From contig JAILWO010000001.1 in the NCBI GenBank assembly GCA_025698895.1, forward strand, positions 124,001 to 188,000: a stretch of DNA of 64,000 nt. Direction: 5' to 3'. A program made the translations under genes and the position numbers. This document shows, one piece after another, positions 10,330 through 18,244 of the stretch. Source of the DNA: Rhizobiaceae bacterium. Lineage in GTDB: Bacteria > Pseudomonadota > Alphaproteobacteria > Rhizobiales > Rhizobiaceae. The notes beneath the pieces are model-generated. The model made no database searches and was not told the DNA's origin. It saw only the letters and a list, made by a program, of their open reading frames with translations. Position 1 is the first letter of the stretch, and the number at the start of each line of letters is the position of its first letter.

Positions 10330-10343
10330 TTACCAATCGGTAA
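10330..10343. promoter_or_regulatory. Short inverted repeat in the divergent qmcA-like/bufA1 intergenic region
   Basis: TTACC-AATC-GGTAA lies in the 272-bp space between the SPFH gene and bufA1, an AT-richer patch. It could be an operator or part of a -35 region for the bufferin operon. Only weak evidence; no clear sigma-70 promoter was found. Confidence 0.25.
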
Positions 10344-10479
10344 CGTTTGCCTCACGGCAGCGTGTCGGGCGCGTCACGCGTTGTCCCGCCGCCTTGATTT
10401 CCCATTGAAGCGCCGATCCGGGACAGTGTCGGTGCCGGCCGCGAGAGCCGGCGTGGCAATTTCAAGAGAGGAGACCGAC

Positions 10480-10800
10480 ATGACCAGGACAGCACTCAGC
10501 GCCGCATATCTGGCCGGAGCCGTGGCCACCGCGCTCGGCACCGGTGCCATCGCCGGGCCGATGACCGAAGCCGAGGCGGAGGCCGCGATGGCTGCCGGCA
10601 AGGAGAAATGCTACGGTGTATCGCTCGCCGGCATGAATGACTGCGCCGCCGGGCCCGGCACGACCTGCCAGGGCACGTCCACGGTCGACTTCCAGGGCAA
10701 CGCCTGGACCTTGGTGCCAGGTGGCACCTGCGCTTCGATTCAGGTTCCCGGCGGCCGCACCGGCTCGCTCGAGCCGCTCGACCGCGATCTGCCGACCTGA
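10480..10800 (+). CDS. bufA1: Bufferin precursor peptide (DUF2282, BufA1 type)
   Basis: This 106-aa protein has an N-terminal signal peptide ([22 protein letters not shown]) followed by a core with four cysteines at residues 44, 55, 63 and 84 in the typical DUF2282 spacing ([23 protein letters not shown]). Bufferins are exported RiPP copper chelators whose Cys residues are converted to thiooxazole-type rings by the MNIO enzyme BufB. The ATG is preceded by AGAGGAG; an upstream in-frame TTG at 10381 was rejected because it would bury the signal peptide. First gene of the operon with bufB, bufC and bufD. Confidence 0.93.
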   Translation: MTRTALSAAYLAGAVATALGTGAIAGPMTEAEAEAAMAAGKEKCYGVSLAGMNDCAAGPGTTCQGTSTVDFQGNAWTLVPGGTCASIQVPGGRTGSLEPLDRDLPT

Positions 10801-10830
10801 CCGGAAACAGCCGGAAAGAGGGAGGCGTCG

Positions 10831-11742
10831 ATGGTTGCCGTGCCCATAATCGAAGGCGCCCGGGCGGCCCGCTTTCCGGCGTTCCCTGTCGGAGGGACCG
10901 CCGGCGCAAGCCTGAAGCCCGAGCATCTGGCCGCGATCCACGCCGACCCCGCTCCGGTCGGCTTTTTCGAGGTGCATGCGGAGAACTATATGGGCGCCGG
11001 CGGCCCGCCCCATGCCGCGCTGGCCGCCATACGCGAGCGTTGGCCGGTCTCGCTTCACGGCGTATGCATGTCCATCGGTGGCCCGCAACCGCTGGACAAG
11101 GATCACCTGCGGCGCTTCAAATCCCTGGTCGAGCGCTACGAGCCGGCCCTGGTGTCGGAGCATCTTGCCTGGGCGACCCACGACACAACCTATTTCAACG
11201 ACCTGCTGCCGCTGCCCTACACGCAGGCGACGCTGGCCCGCGTGGCCGAGCACATCGACGAGATGCAGGAGGCGATCCGCCGTCCGATCCTGCTGGAAAA
11301 CCCGTCCACCTACGTCGTTTTCCCGGAATCGACGCTGGGCGAAACCGAGTTCCTGCGCGAACTGGTGCGCCGCACCGGCTGCGGCCTGCTGCTCGACGTC
11401 AACAACGTCTTTGTCTCGGCCACCAACCACGGCTTCTCCGCGCTCGAATATCTGGCCGGTTTTCCGCTCGAACATGTCGGTGAAATCCACCTTGCCGGTC
11501 ATGCCGAGCAGGAGGACGACGAGGGGGCGCTCCTTTTGATCGACAGCCACGATGGGCCGGTCGCCGACGCCGTATGGAAACTCTACGAGATCGTGATCGG
11601 CCGCAGCGGCCCCGTCCCCACGCTCATCGAATGGGATAGCGACATCCCGGACTGGCCGGTGCTGAAGGCCGAGGCGGAGGCCACGCAGAGAATTCTCGAC
11701 CGCGAAGCAGCATGCCCCGCGCGGGGCATGGCCCATGCCTGA
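10831..11742 (+). CDS. bufB: Multinuclear iron oxidase of the MNIO/DUF692 family, bufferin-modifying
   Basis: This 303-aa TIM-barrel enzyme shows the metal-ligand motifs of DUF692: [43 protein letters not shown] and EWDSDIP. MNIO enzymes use a multi-iron centre to oxidise cysteine in a precursor peptide; in bufferin systems the product binds copper. GAGGGAGG lies just upstream of the ATG. It starts 30 nt after bufA1 and overlaps bufC by 8 nt, implying translational coupling. Confidence 0.95.
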   Translation: MVAVPIIEGARAARFPAFPVGGTAGASLKPEHLAAIHADPAPVGFFEVHAENYMGAGGPPHAALAAIRERWPVSLHGVCMSIGGPQPLDKDHLRRFKSLVERYEPALVSEHLAWATHDTTYFNDLLPLPYTQATLARVAEHIDEMQEAIRRPILLENPSTYVVFPESTLGETEFLRELVRRTGCGLLLDVNNVFVSATNHGFSALEYLAGFPLEHVGEIHLAGHAEQEDDEGALLLIDSHDGPVADAVWKLYEIVIGRSGPVPTLIEWDSDIPDWPVLKAEAEATQRILDREAACPARGMAHA

Positions 11743-12553
11743 GCCCGTCATATCCATAAGCGAAACGTGTCGGGAACGGCTGGGATACGCGGCGGCCTTC
11801 ACGCCCGCTTTGCTGGATCCCGAGATCGGCGAACCGGAAGTGATCGCCGGTCCGAACGGCAAATCGGCCAAGAAGCGCTATGATGTTTACCGCAACAACG
11901 TGACGGTGAGCCTCATCAACGCTCTGTCCGACACGTTTCCCGCGACACAACGCATCGTCGGCGAAGAGTTTTTCCGCGCCATGGCGAGGCTTCATGTGCG
12001 TCAAAGTCCGCCGACCTCGCCGCTCCTTTCCGACTACGGACGCGACTTCCCCGATTTCATCGAAGACTTCGAGCATGCGCGTAACCTGCCCTATCTCGCC
12101 GACGTGGCGCGCATCGAGCGCGCCTGGCTCGACGCCTATCACGCCGCGGACGCAGCACCGCTGCACGGACATATGCTTACCGCCATCCCGCCGGAAACGC
12201 TCGGGCAGGCGGTCTTCACCACCCATCCCGCGACAAGGGTGGTGCGCTCGCGCTTCGCCGCCGTCACCATCTTTTCTGTGAACCGGCGGAATGAGCCATT
12301 CGGCAGGGTGAAGGCCGGCGAGCCGGAGGATGCCCTGGTGACCCGCCCGCGACTGGAGGTTTTCGTGCGCCGGCTGCCACCCGGCGGCGCACGATTCCTC
12401 GAAAGCCTGATGGCGGGTGAACCGTTCCGGAAGGCGGTGGATGCGGCGCTAGAGGAAGACGGCGATTTCGATCTGACAGCCAATATTTCCGGCGTGATCG
12501 AGGCCGGCGTCTTCACGGCGGTAATGGTGTCGGAGCACGGAGATAATGGCTGA
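11735..12553 (+). CDS. bufC: Bufferin partner protein with DUF2063 domain
   Basis: This 272-aa protein belongs to the HvfC/BufC family. The N-terminal half is the DUF2063 putative DNA-binding-like helical domain ([28 protein letters not shown], read as separate stretches around residues 49-76, then [12 protein letters not shown]). The C-terminal half resembles the recognition element that presents the precursor to the MNIO enzyme. It overlaps bufB by 8 nt and bufD by 8 nt. It has no signal peptide, so it works in the cytoplasm with BufB. Confidence 0.92.
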   Translation: MPEPVISISETCRERLGYAAAFTPALLDPEIGEPEVIAGPNGKSAKKRYDVYRNNVTVSLINALSDTFPATQRIVGEEFFRAMARLHVRQSPPTSPLLSDYGRDFPDFIEDFEHARNLPYLADVARIERAWLDAYHAADAAPLHGHMLTAIPPETLGQAVFTTHPATRVVRSRFAAVTIFSVNRRNEPFGRVKAGEPEDALVTRPRLEVFVRRLPPGGARFLESLMAGEPFRKAVDAALEEDGDFDLTANISGVIEAGVFTAVMVSEHGDNG

Positions 12554-13046
12554 CACGCAGGACACCGGATATGTGGACCGCAAGCGAACGGCTTCCGTTC
12601 CGGTCGAGCGGATGAATGTCCTGATATCGAAGATCGCCGCTCCCTCGCTCACCCAGTTCGTGCTGCGGCTGGGGCTGGCCGTCCCGTTCTGGCGTTCCGG
12701 CGTGAAGAAATGGGACGGCCTCTTCCAGCTCAATGATACGGCGATCTATCTCTTCGCCGAGGAGTTCAAGCTGCATCTCCCGGGCGGTCCCTACGGCTTT
12801 CCCGCGCCGGGTCTCATGGCCTTTCTGGCCGGTTCGGCGGAGATCCTGCTTCCGATTCTGCTCGTGCTTGGCCTGGCCACGCGCTTCGCCGCGCTGGGAC
12901 TGTTCGTCATAACCATCCTCGTGCAGTTGACGGTGCCGAGCGGCTGGCCCCTCCATCTCACCTGGGCGGCGATGGCGCTTGCGCTCATGGCCTGGGGACC
13001 GGGCCGACTTTCGCTCGATCATTTGCTGGCGCGGCTGGCGAAATGA
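12546..13046 (+). CDS. bufD: DoxX-family membrane protein of the bufferin operon
   Basis: This 166-aa protein has the DoxX four-helix membrane layout after a ~35-residue polar N-terminus: a charged turn (FWRSGVKKWDGLFQ) follows the first helix, then GLMAFLAGSAEILLPILLVLG, a third helix with LFVITILVQLTV and a fourth with LTWAAMALALMAWG. DoxX proteins are common companions of bufA-bufB-bufC; their role is not settled but may involve redox or export. It overlaps bufC by 8 nt and is the last gene of the operon. Confidence 0.92.
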   Translation: MADTQDTGYVDRKRTASVPVERMNVLISKIAAPSLTQFVLRLGLAVPFWRSGVKKWDGLFQLNDTAIYLFAEEFKLHLPGGPYGFPAPGLMAFLAGSAEILLPILLVLGLATRFAALGLFVITILVQLTVPSGWPLHLTWAAMALALMAWGPGRLSLDHLLARLAK

Positions 13047-13073
13047 AAAAGGCGGCGCCCGAAGAACGCCGCC
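13046..13073 (-). terminator. Intrinsic terminator for hsp20
   Basis: On the minus strand a GC-rich 7-bp stem (13051-13057 with 13067-13073) is followed by UUUUUC, 26 nt past the hsp20 stop. It abuts the end of bufD on the other strand, so it may also slow convergent transcripts. Confidence 0.7.
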
Positions 13074-13098
13074 CTGACTTCACCGGGAAAGGCCGTCC

Positions 13099-13569
13099 TC
13101 AGTTGGTGGCCTTGCCCTCGATCTGCTTCGCCTTCTGGCCGACCACGCCGATGTCGATCTTGCGCGGCTTCATCTCCTCGGGGATGTTGCGCTTGAGATC
13201 GATGTGGAGCAGGCCGTTCTTCAGCGCCGCGCCGACGACGTCGACATGGTCGGCAAGCTGGAAGCGGCGCTCGAAGGCGCGCGCGGCAATGCCGCGATAG
13301 AGCACCTCGGACCCCTCGCCCTCGGTCTGGTCGGTCTTCTCGCCCTTGACCGTGAGCACGTTGCGATGGGCTTCGATAGAGAGTTCCTTGTCGTCGAAGC
13401 CGGCCACCGCCATGGTGATGCGGTAGGCGTCCTCGCCGGTGCGCTCGATATTGTAGGGCGGGTAAGTCTGGCCGTTGTTCTCAGGCTGGGTCAGCGAATC
13501 CATCATGCTGAACAGCCGATCGAACCCGACGGTGGAACGATAAAGCGGGGAAAAGTCAACGTGACGCAT
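13099..13569 (-). CDS. ibpA: Small heat-shock protein, Hsp20 family
   Basis: This 156-aa protein starts at MRHVDFSPLYRSTVGFDRLF, the usual IbpA-like beginning, with AAGGAGAA upstream; a longer frame to 13677 is rejected. The alpha-crystallin domain spans about residues 35-130 (YNIERTGEDAYRITMAVAGF, GEKTDQ, YRGIAARAFERRF, LKNGLLHIDL). The C-terminus carries the IDI anchor motif that contacts neighbouring subunits. It holds unfolding proteins for later refolding by DnaK. The AT-richer 5' leader (13570-13680) may form a thermosensor, not verified. Confidence 0.94.
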   Translation of the reverse strand: MRHVDFSPLYRSTVGFDRLFSMMDSLTQPENNGQTYPPYNIERTGEDAYRITMAVAGFDDKELSIEAHRNVLTVKGEKTDQTEGEGSEVLYRGIAARAFERRFQLADHVDVVGAALKNGLLHIDLKRNIPEEMKPRKIDIGVVGQKAKQIEGKATN

Positions 13570-13881
13570 GGGTCTGTTCTCCTTCAGAGCAACAAGTGCT
13601 TGCGTTTGACCGGCCGCCGGAACCCCAATGGGCCTTCCCGACCGGCCAGCGGCCCCGTCATCGGCGACCGCAGGCAAAATTTGGGAATCGGCCGAGCGGG
13701 TTTCAAGGGTTTGCGGCGGCTTCGCCCCTTTCGAAGATGAACGGTGGATGAACCGAGGCTTCGGATCGCGTTCAGCAGACCGCGGCTAGGATGCAATCGT
13801 AAATCGGAATGCGGAAGCCGATGGGGCGGCCGCTCCGAATACGGATACGGGTGCAACGTCCCTTCCGCCCGTGTTCGTCGG

Positions 13882-13910
13882 ACCCGGAAGCGCCTATGGC
13901 GCTTCCGGGT
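13882..13910 (+). terminator. Strong rightward hairpin with no assigned gene upstream
   Basis: A perfect 13-bp stem (13882-13894 with 13898-13910) with a TAT loop is followed by TTCCTTTT on the plus strand. No plausible protein gene ends before it; the 170 bp upstream (13744-13880) hold several smaller dyads. This is what an unannotated small RNA gene would look like, but no convincing promoter was seen. Confidence 0.6.
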
Positions 13911-13989
13911 TTCCTTTTGCGCGAAGGCAAACCGTCGACGCCCATGGCGGGCCTTTTCAAGCGACGGCGCCGCGCCTATCAGGACCGGA

Positions 13990-14949
13990 ATGCAGAAGCC
14001 TTCCGACAACCCCCAGCTCTTTCCCACAAGCGGAAATCCGCTGCCCGACAATGCGCGCGCCGGCTATTTCGCCGGCGAGGACGGCACGCGGCTGCGCTAC
14101 GGACTGTTCGCGGCCACCGGCCGGCCGGCGCGCGGGACATTCGTGGTCCTGCCGGGCCGCAACGAGCCGATCGAGAAATATTTCGAGACGGTCGAAGACC
14201 TGCAGGCCACCGGATTCGGGGCGGCCGTCATGGACCTGCGCGGACAGGGCGGCTCCGACAGGCCGCTGCGCGATCGCCAGCGCGGCCATGTCGATTCCTT
14301 CACTGACTATGTCTCCGACCTCGACCGGTTTCTCGACGAGGTTGTGCTGGCGGACTGCCGGCCGCCCTACTACCTGCTCGGCCATTCGACCGGCGGGCTG
14401 GTGGCGCTGATGGCCGCGCCGCTGATCGCCAGCCGCATCGAACGGATGGTGCTGTCGGCGCCGCTGATCGAGTTCGACGGCCGGCGGTTTTCGATGCGCA
14501 ACATGGAGCGGCTGGCCGGCCTGCTCCATGTGATCGGGCTGGGCTCGTCCTATTTCGGATCTGGGCGGCGTGTGCATGGCGGACCACCGTTCCAGGGCAA
14601 TGCATTGACTTCGGACGAGGCGCGCTACGCCCGCAACCAGCGCATTTACGACGAAGCGCCGCAGATCTCCATGAGCGGGCCGACCGCGACCTGGATGCGC
14701 GCCGCCTGCCTGGCGGCACGGGCGGTGGCCGATCCGGATTTCATGGCGACGATCACCGTGCCGGTGCTGATGGTGGCGGCCGGCGCCGACACGGTGGTGT
14801 CGACTCCGGCGATCGAGCGCTACGCGATCCGCCTGCGCTCGGGCTCGTCGATCACCGTCGACGGAGCCAGACACGAACTTCTGCAGGAGCGCGACGTCTA
14901 TCGCGAACAGTTCCTGGCGGCCCTGCTGGCCTTCGCGGGTAGCCGGTAG
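13990..14949 (+). CDS. Alpha/beta hydrolase, lysophospholipase-like
   Basis: This 319-aa protein has the fold and motifs of PldB/monoacylglycerol lipase relatives: an oxyanion segment (VVLPGRNEPIEKYFET), DLRGQGGSDRPL, the nucleophile elbow GHSTGG (Ser in LLGHSTGGL), a catalytic Asp in VAAGADTVVS and His in VDGARHELLQE. It has no signal peptide, so it acts in the cytoplasm on lysophospholipids or similar esters. The ATG at 13990 was preferred over an in-frame upstream start at 13744, because the latter would read through the terminator hairpin and an Arg-rich unconserved stretch. Confidence 0.9.
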   Translation: MQKPSDNPQLFPTSGNPLPDNARAGYFAGEDGTRLRYGLFAATGRPARGTFVVLPGRNEPIEKYFETVEDLQATGFGAAVMDLRGQGGSDRPLRDRQRGHVDSFTDYVSDLDRFLDEVVLADCRPPYYLLGHSTGGLVALMAAPLIASRIERMVLSAPLIEFDGRRFSMRNMERLAGLLHVIGLGSSYFGSGRRVHGGPPFQGNALTSDEARYARNQRIYDEAPQISMSGPTATWMRAACLAARAVADPDFMATITVPVLMVAAGADTVVSTPAIERYAIRLRSGSSITVDGARHELLQERDVYREQFLAALLAFAGSR

Positions 14950-15018
14950 TCATCAGTCGGTCGGCGAGGATGCGCCGAAGGCGGGGTTGGCACACGCCTG
15001 GGATTCAGGAAGTCCGCC

Positions 15019-15792
15019 CTACCCCTTGCGCCACAGTTCCAGGGCTGCCTCGTGGAGCCGCGGCGTGGCGGCCGCGATCACGTCGCCCCCGTTCTCCGCC
15101 GGTTCGCCGTCGAGCGTGGTGATCACGCCGCCCGCCTTCTCGACGATCGGGATCAGCGCCACGATGTCGTAGGGCTGCAGGCCCGCCTCGACCACGATGT
15201 CGGCATGGCCGGCCGCCAGCATGGCGAAGGCGTAGCAGTCGGTGCCGTAGCGCGGCAGGCGCACGGCCGCTTCCAGCCGGTCGTAAAGCGCGCGTTTCGC
15301 CTCGGTGAAAAGCGCCGGCGTCGTGGTGAACAGCGTCGCGTCGACAAGCGCGAGCCCCTTTCGGGTTTGCAGCGGATGCGGCCCTCCCGGTCCTTCATAA
15401 TGGGCGCCGGTCTCGTCGGCGTAGAACAGTTCGCCGGTGAAGGGCTGCGACATGGCGCCGGCGGTCGCGTCACCGTCCTCGGTAAGCCCGATCAGCGTGC
15501 CCCAGACCGGCAGACCCGAGATGAAGGCACGCGTTCCGTCGATCGGGTCGATCACCCAGACATGGCGCGCGTCACCATTGTGAAGCCCGTGCTCCTCGCC
15601 CAGGATGCCGTGGTCGGGATGCTCGGCCAAGATCAGCGCCCTGATGGCGCGTTCGGCCTCGCGGTCGGCCTCGGTGACGGGGTCGAAACCGGAACCAAGC
15701 TTGTTGTCGACGAGGCCGCGCCGGCGAAATCGCGGCAAGGTCTCGGCCGCCGCCGCGGCGGCCAGCCTTTTCAGAAAATCGCCATAGGGCAC
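15019..15792 (-). CDS. hisN: Histidinol-phosphatase of the inositol monophosphatase family
   Basis: This 257-aa protein has the metal-site motifs of the IMPase superfamily: GEEHG, WVIDPIDGTRAFISG (residues ~80-95) and GLQPYDIVALIPIVEKAGG. The sequence is closest in style to HisN, which removes phosphate from L-histidinol phosphate in histidine synthesis; a general inositol monophosphatase role cannot be excluded. The start is GTG with GGAGA upstream. The gene is divergent from the small RNA candidate. Confidence 0.88.
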   Translation of the reverse strand: MPYGDFLKRLAAAAAAETLPRFRRRGLVDNKLGSGFDPVTEADREAERAIRALILAEHPDHGILGEEHGLHNGDARHVWVIDPIDGTRAFISGLPVWGTLIGLTEDGDATAGAMSQPFTGELFYADETGAHYEGPGGPHPLQTRKGLALVDATLFTTTPALFTEAKRALYDRLEAAVRLPRYGTDCYAFAMLAAGHADIVVEAGLQPYDIVALIPIVEKAGGVITTLDGEPAENGGDVIAAATPRLHEAALELWRKG

Positions 15793-15895
15793 GTGCTGTC
15801 TCCGTTCCGCCGCGAGAAGCGTGACATATTTGCCGCAGCGTCTGCATAAATGCTGTGCAGAACTTGCCGCTGGCTAAAGAAGCGACATGTTTCGC

Positions 15896-15923
15896 TTGAC
15901 ATTTGTGCGCCGCAACATAAACT
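15896..15923 (+). promoter_or_regulatory. Sigma-70-like promoter of the small RNA candidate
   Basis: TTGACA at 15896-15901 (extended CTTGACA, as favoured in rhizobia) is followed 16 nt later by TAAACT at 15918-15923. Transcription would begin near 15930. Confidence 0.65.
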
Positions 15924-15930
15924 TCAGAAT

Positions 15931-16009
15931 CAGGCAGGTTTTCCTGTCTATGCCCTCCTTGGGCGTTTCCTCCCTAGACTCAAGACCGCCTCCGGGCGGT
16001 CTTTTTTTG
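15931..16009 (+). ncRNA. mmgR: Trans-acting small RNA candidate of the MmgR/alpha-r8 type
   Basis: About 79 nt between a good promoter and an intrinsic terminator. Three hairpins are visible: 15933-15948 (GGCAGG-UUUU-CCUGUC), one with stem GCCC/GGGC around UCCUU (from about 15952), and the terminator (15982-15990 with 15995-16003, then seven U). The single-stranded part between them contains UUUCCUCCCU, an anti-Shine-Dalgarno stretch. Size, layout and the CCUCC motifs agree with what I recall of Sinorhizobium MmgR, which limits polyhydroxybutyrate storage; that match is from memory and unverified. Confidence 0.7.
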
Positions 16010-16010
16010 T
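15982..16010 (+). terminator. Intrinsic terminator of the small RNA candidate
   Basis: A 9-bp GC-rich stem with loop TCCG and a run of seven T on the plus strand, between hisN and the N-formylglutamate amidohydrolase gene (both leftward). Confidence 0.9.
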
Positions 16011-16038
16011 TCGGACGCGGTTTGCGGCGGCATCGGCC

Positions 16039-16929
16039 TCATTCGGCCGCGATCGGCAACGGCTCGACCTGGGCATCGGGGATCGACATCAGGTCCGCGC
16101 AGAAACGTCGCAGATCCTCGGCCAGCGCGTCGAAGCCCGCCGTCTTCTCCAGCGTCGCCTCGTTCATGTAGAGGCCGCGATTGACCTCGATCTGCAGCGC
16201 GTGGAAGCCCTTGGCGGGCCGGCCGTAGTGCTCGGTGATGAAGCCGCCGGCATAGGGCTTGTTGTGGGCGACCAGATAGCCCATCGATGTCAGCAGCGAG
16301 ATCGCGTGCTCGGTCAGTGCCGACGCGGCGGACGCGCCGAAGCGGTCACCGATGATGAAGTCGGGGCGCATGCCCGCCTCGCCAAGCCGGATCGACGCCG
16401 GCATCGAGTGGCAATCTACCAGCACCGCATGGCCGAACCGGTCACGCGCGACCGAAACAAGGCGCTTGAGCGCGACGTGATAGGGCCGGTAGACGGCCTC
16501 GATGCGCGCCAGCGCCTCCGAAAGCCTGAGCCGGCCGGCATAGATGTCCTGCCCCTCGCCGACCAGCCGCGGGATGGTGCCGAGCCCCCCGGCCACCCGG
16601 GCCGAGCGCGTATTGGCGAAGGAGGGCAGCGGCTCCACGAACATGCGCGGGTCCAGCTCCCACGGCTCGCGGTTCACGTCGAGATAGGCGCGCGGGAAGT
16701 TGGCCACCAGAAGAGGCGCGCCAAGGACCGTCGCAGCGCCGAACAGTTCGTCGACATAGCAATCCTCGGAGCGGCGGATCGACAGCGCGTCGAGCCTGGT
16801 CTGGGCCAGGAAGCGCGGCGGGTAGACGCGGCCGCTATGCGGCGAATTGAAGACGAAGGGAACGCGCGCCTGTGCCGGGGCCCGCAATTCGAAGGGTGGG
16901 ATATGCGCGAAGTCTTCGTGTACCGTCAT
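16039..16929 (-). CDS. N-formylglutamate amidohydrolase family protein
   Basis: This 296-aa protein has the family motifs FVFNSPHSGRVYP, SIRRSEDCYVDEL, RAYLDVNREPWELDPRMF, TRSARVAGGLGTI, VDCHSMP and LQIEVNRGLYM. The His and Glu residues in these blocks should bind zinc. The family hydrolyses N-formylglutamate to glutamate and formate in histidine breakdown, but this subgroup is usually found outside hut operons and its substrate is uncertain. The ATG at 16929 gives a family-typical N-terminus; a GTG at 16971 would add 14 residues. Confidence 0.88.
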   Translation of the reverse strand: MTVHEDFAHIPPFELRAPAQARVPFVFNSPHSGRVYPPRFLAQTRLDALSIRRSEDCYVDELFGAATVLGAPLLVANFPRAYLDVNREPWELDPRMFVEPLPSFANTRSARVAGGLGTIPRLVGEGQDIYAGRLRLSEALARIEAVYRPYHVALKRLVSVARDRFGHAVLVDCHSMPASIRLGEAGMRPDFIIGDRFGASAASALTEHAISLLTSMGYLVAHNKPYAGGFITEHYGRPAKGFHALQIEVNRGLYMNEATLEKTAGFDALAEDLRRFCADLMSIPDAQVEPLPIAAE

Positions 16930-17110
16930 CGACCATTCGGACTGGAGCCTGACATGAATGAACCGTGCCACCGCCCGGCCGCTCTGTCCAGTATGACGTC
17001 TTGCCGGCGCATCGATACATTCACTTGATCTTTACCCCGTCGAATTCATATAGCGCATGGTTAACGGGCCGCGATACAGGCCTGAAACCGCGTGATTCGG
17101 ACGGGTCTTC

Positions 17111-17473
17111 ATGAAGAGAATACTGCTTGCGGAAGACGATGAGGACATGCGCCGCTTCCTCGTCAAGGCGCTGGAGCGGGCCGGCTACGACGTGATCGAC
17201 TTCGACAACGGCGCCAGCGCCTATGACCGGCTGCGCGAGGAGCCCTTTTCGCTGCTCCTGACCGACATCGTCATGCCGGAGATGGACGGGATCGAGCTCG
17301 CGCGCCGCGCCACCGAGATCGACCCCGACCTGAAGGTAATGTTCATCACCGGCTTCGCCGCCGTCGCGCTCAATCCCGACTCGCAGGCGCCGCGCGACGC
17401 CAAGGTGCTGTCGAAGCCCTTCCACCTGCGCGAACTCGTCACCGAGGTCGAGAAGATGCTGGCCGCCGCCTGA
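17111..17473 (+). CDS. cpdR: Single-domain response regulator CpdR
   Basis: This 120-aa protein is a lone receiver domain: Asp9/Asp10 in LAEDDED, phospho-acceptor Asp52 in LLTDIVMPEMDG, Thr80 in FITGFAA and Lys102 in LSKPFHL. The sequence is characteristic of CpdR, which when unphosphorylated delivers substrates to the ClpXP protease and brings it to the cell pole, controlling turnover of CtrA and other cell-cycle proteins. Its position beside tRNA-Val is on the core-chromosome side of the island junction. Confidence 0.95.
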   Translation: MKRILLAEDDEDMRRFLVKALERAGYDVIDFDNGASAYDRLREEPFSLLLTDIVMPEMDGIELARRATEIDPDLKVMFITGFAAVALNPDSQAPRDAKVLSKPFHLRELVTEVEKMLAAA

Positions 17474-17549
17474 GCGCGCGGGCCGCATTGTCATCGGGTT
17501 TTGACTATTGACGGCCTGCGCGGCTCGTGGTCTATGCGCGCCGTCGGAT

Positions 17550-17627
<78 letters not shown>

Positions 17628-17649
17628 AGACCAAGGACTTAGCGGCAGT

Positions 17650-17682
17650 TTACGTAGTGTTCGTCCAGTTCATTGAACCTGG
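17650..17682. repeat. Left copy of a subterminal repeat of the island
   Basis: Contains TACGTAGTGTTC, TCCAG, then TTCATTGAACCT, an interrupted palindrome. A closely related sequence in the same orientation occurs at 53031-53064 inside the right end. Likely arm-type binding sites for the integrase or its directionality factor. Confidence 0.55.
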
Positions 17683-18244
17683 AACGGGGTAGGCATGCGG
17701 CTGACAGTGGCTTGAACACCCTGTATTGGCATCCTTATGCTCGCACTCTCCCGAGGCTCTTGGCGAGTGACGCTCCTACGATCACCGTCGCTAATAATGT
17801 GTACTGATCCGGTTTTCCGCGGCCGGCCGTGCATCTCAATTGTGGCATCCAGTTTGCGCCCTCTTCTCAGGCGCTGAGGGCATTGCCTTCGTCCAAAACG
17901 GACTTCGCTATCGAGCGCCTGTTGCGACCGCTATGCGCCCCCAGCTCAGACGTTGAAACCGAGATGGTGGTTGCCCGAAAGCCGACATTCCCGCCATTTT
18001 GAATCGCTTCAATACTTCCTTCTCAGGCGACGAAGCCGGTGGACTTCCGCAAAGGTATGGAGTGGACTGTCTGCCGCAATCTGGTCCCGGCCCTAATCCC
18101 TGGCGCTGCCCGGTCGTAGGTGCTGCTGACTCTGGTCTCGTTTCCACTGGGTGCGACCACGCCGGGTACAACCACTGAGGTATTGGGTTGAATGTTCTGA
18201 GACGGTAATCACCTGACAGTCGGCCAGCGCCGGGCCGCGGCCCA
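17683..18244. other. Island left end, no gene recognised
   Basis: About 560 bp between the subterminal repeat and the decarboxylase stop codon. Open frames here are short or antisense to the decarboxylase end. No RNA or repeat was recognised. Confidence 0.5.
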
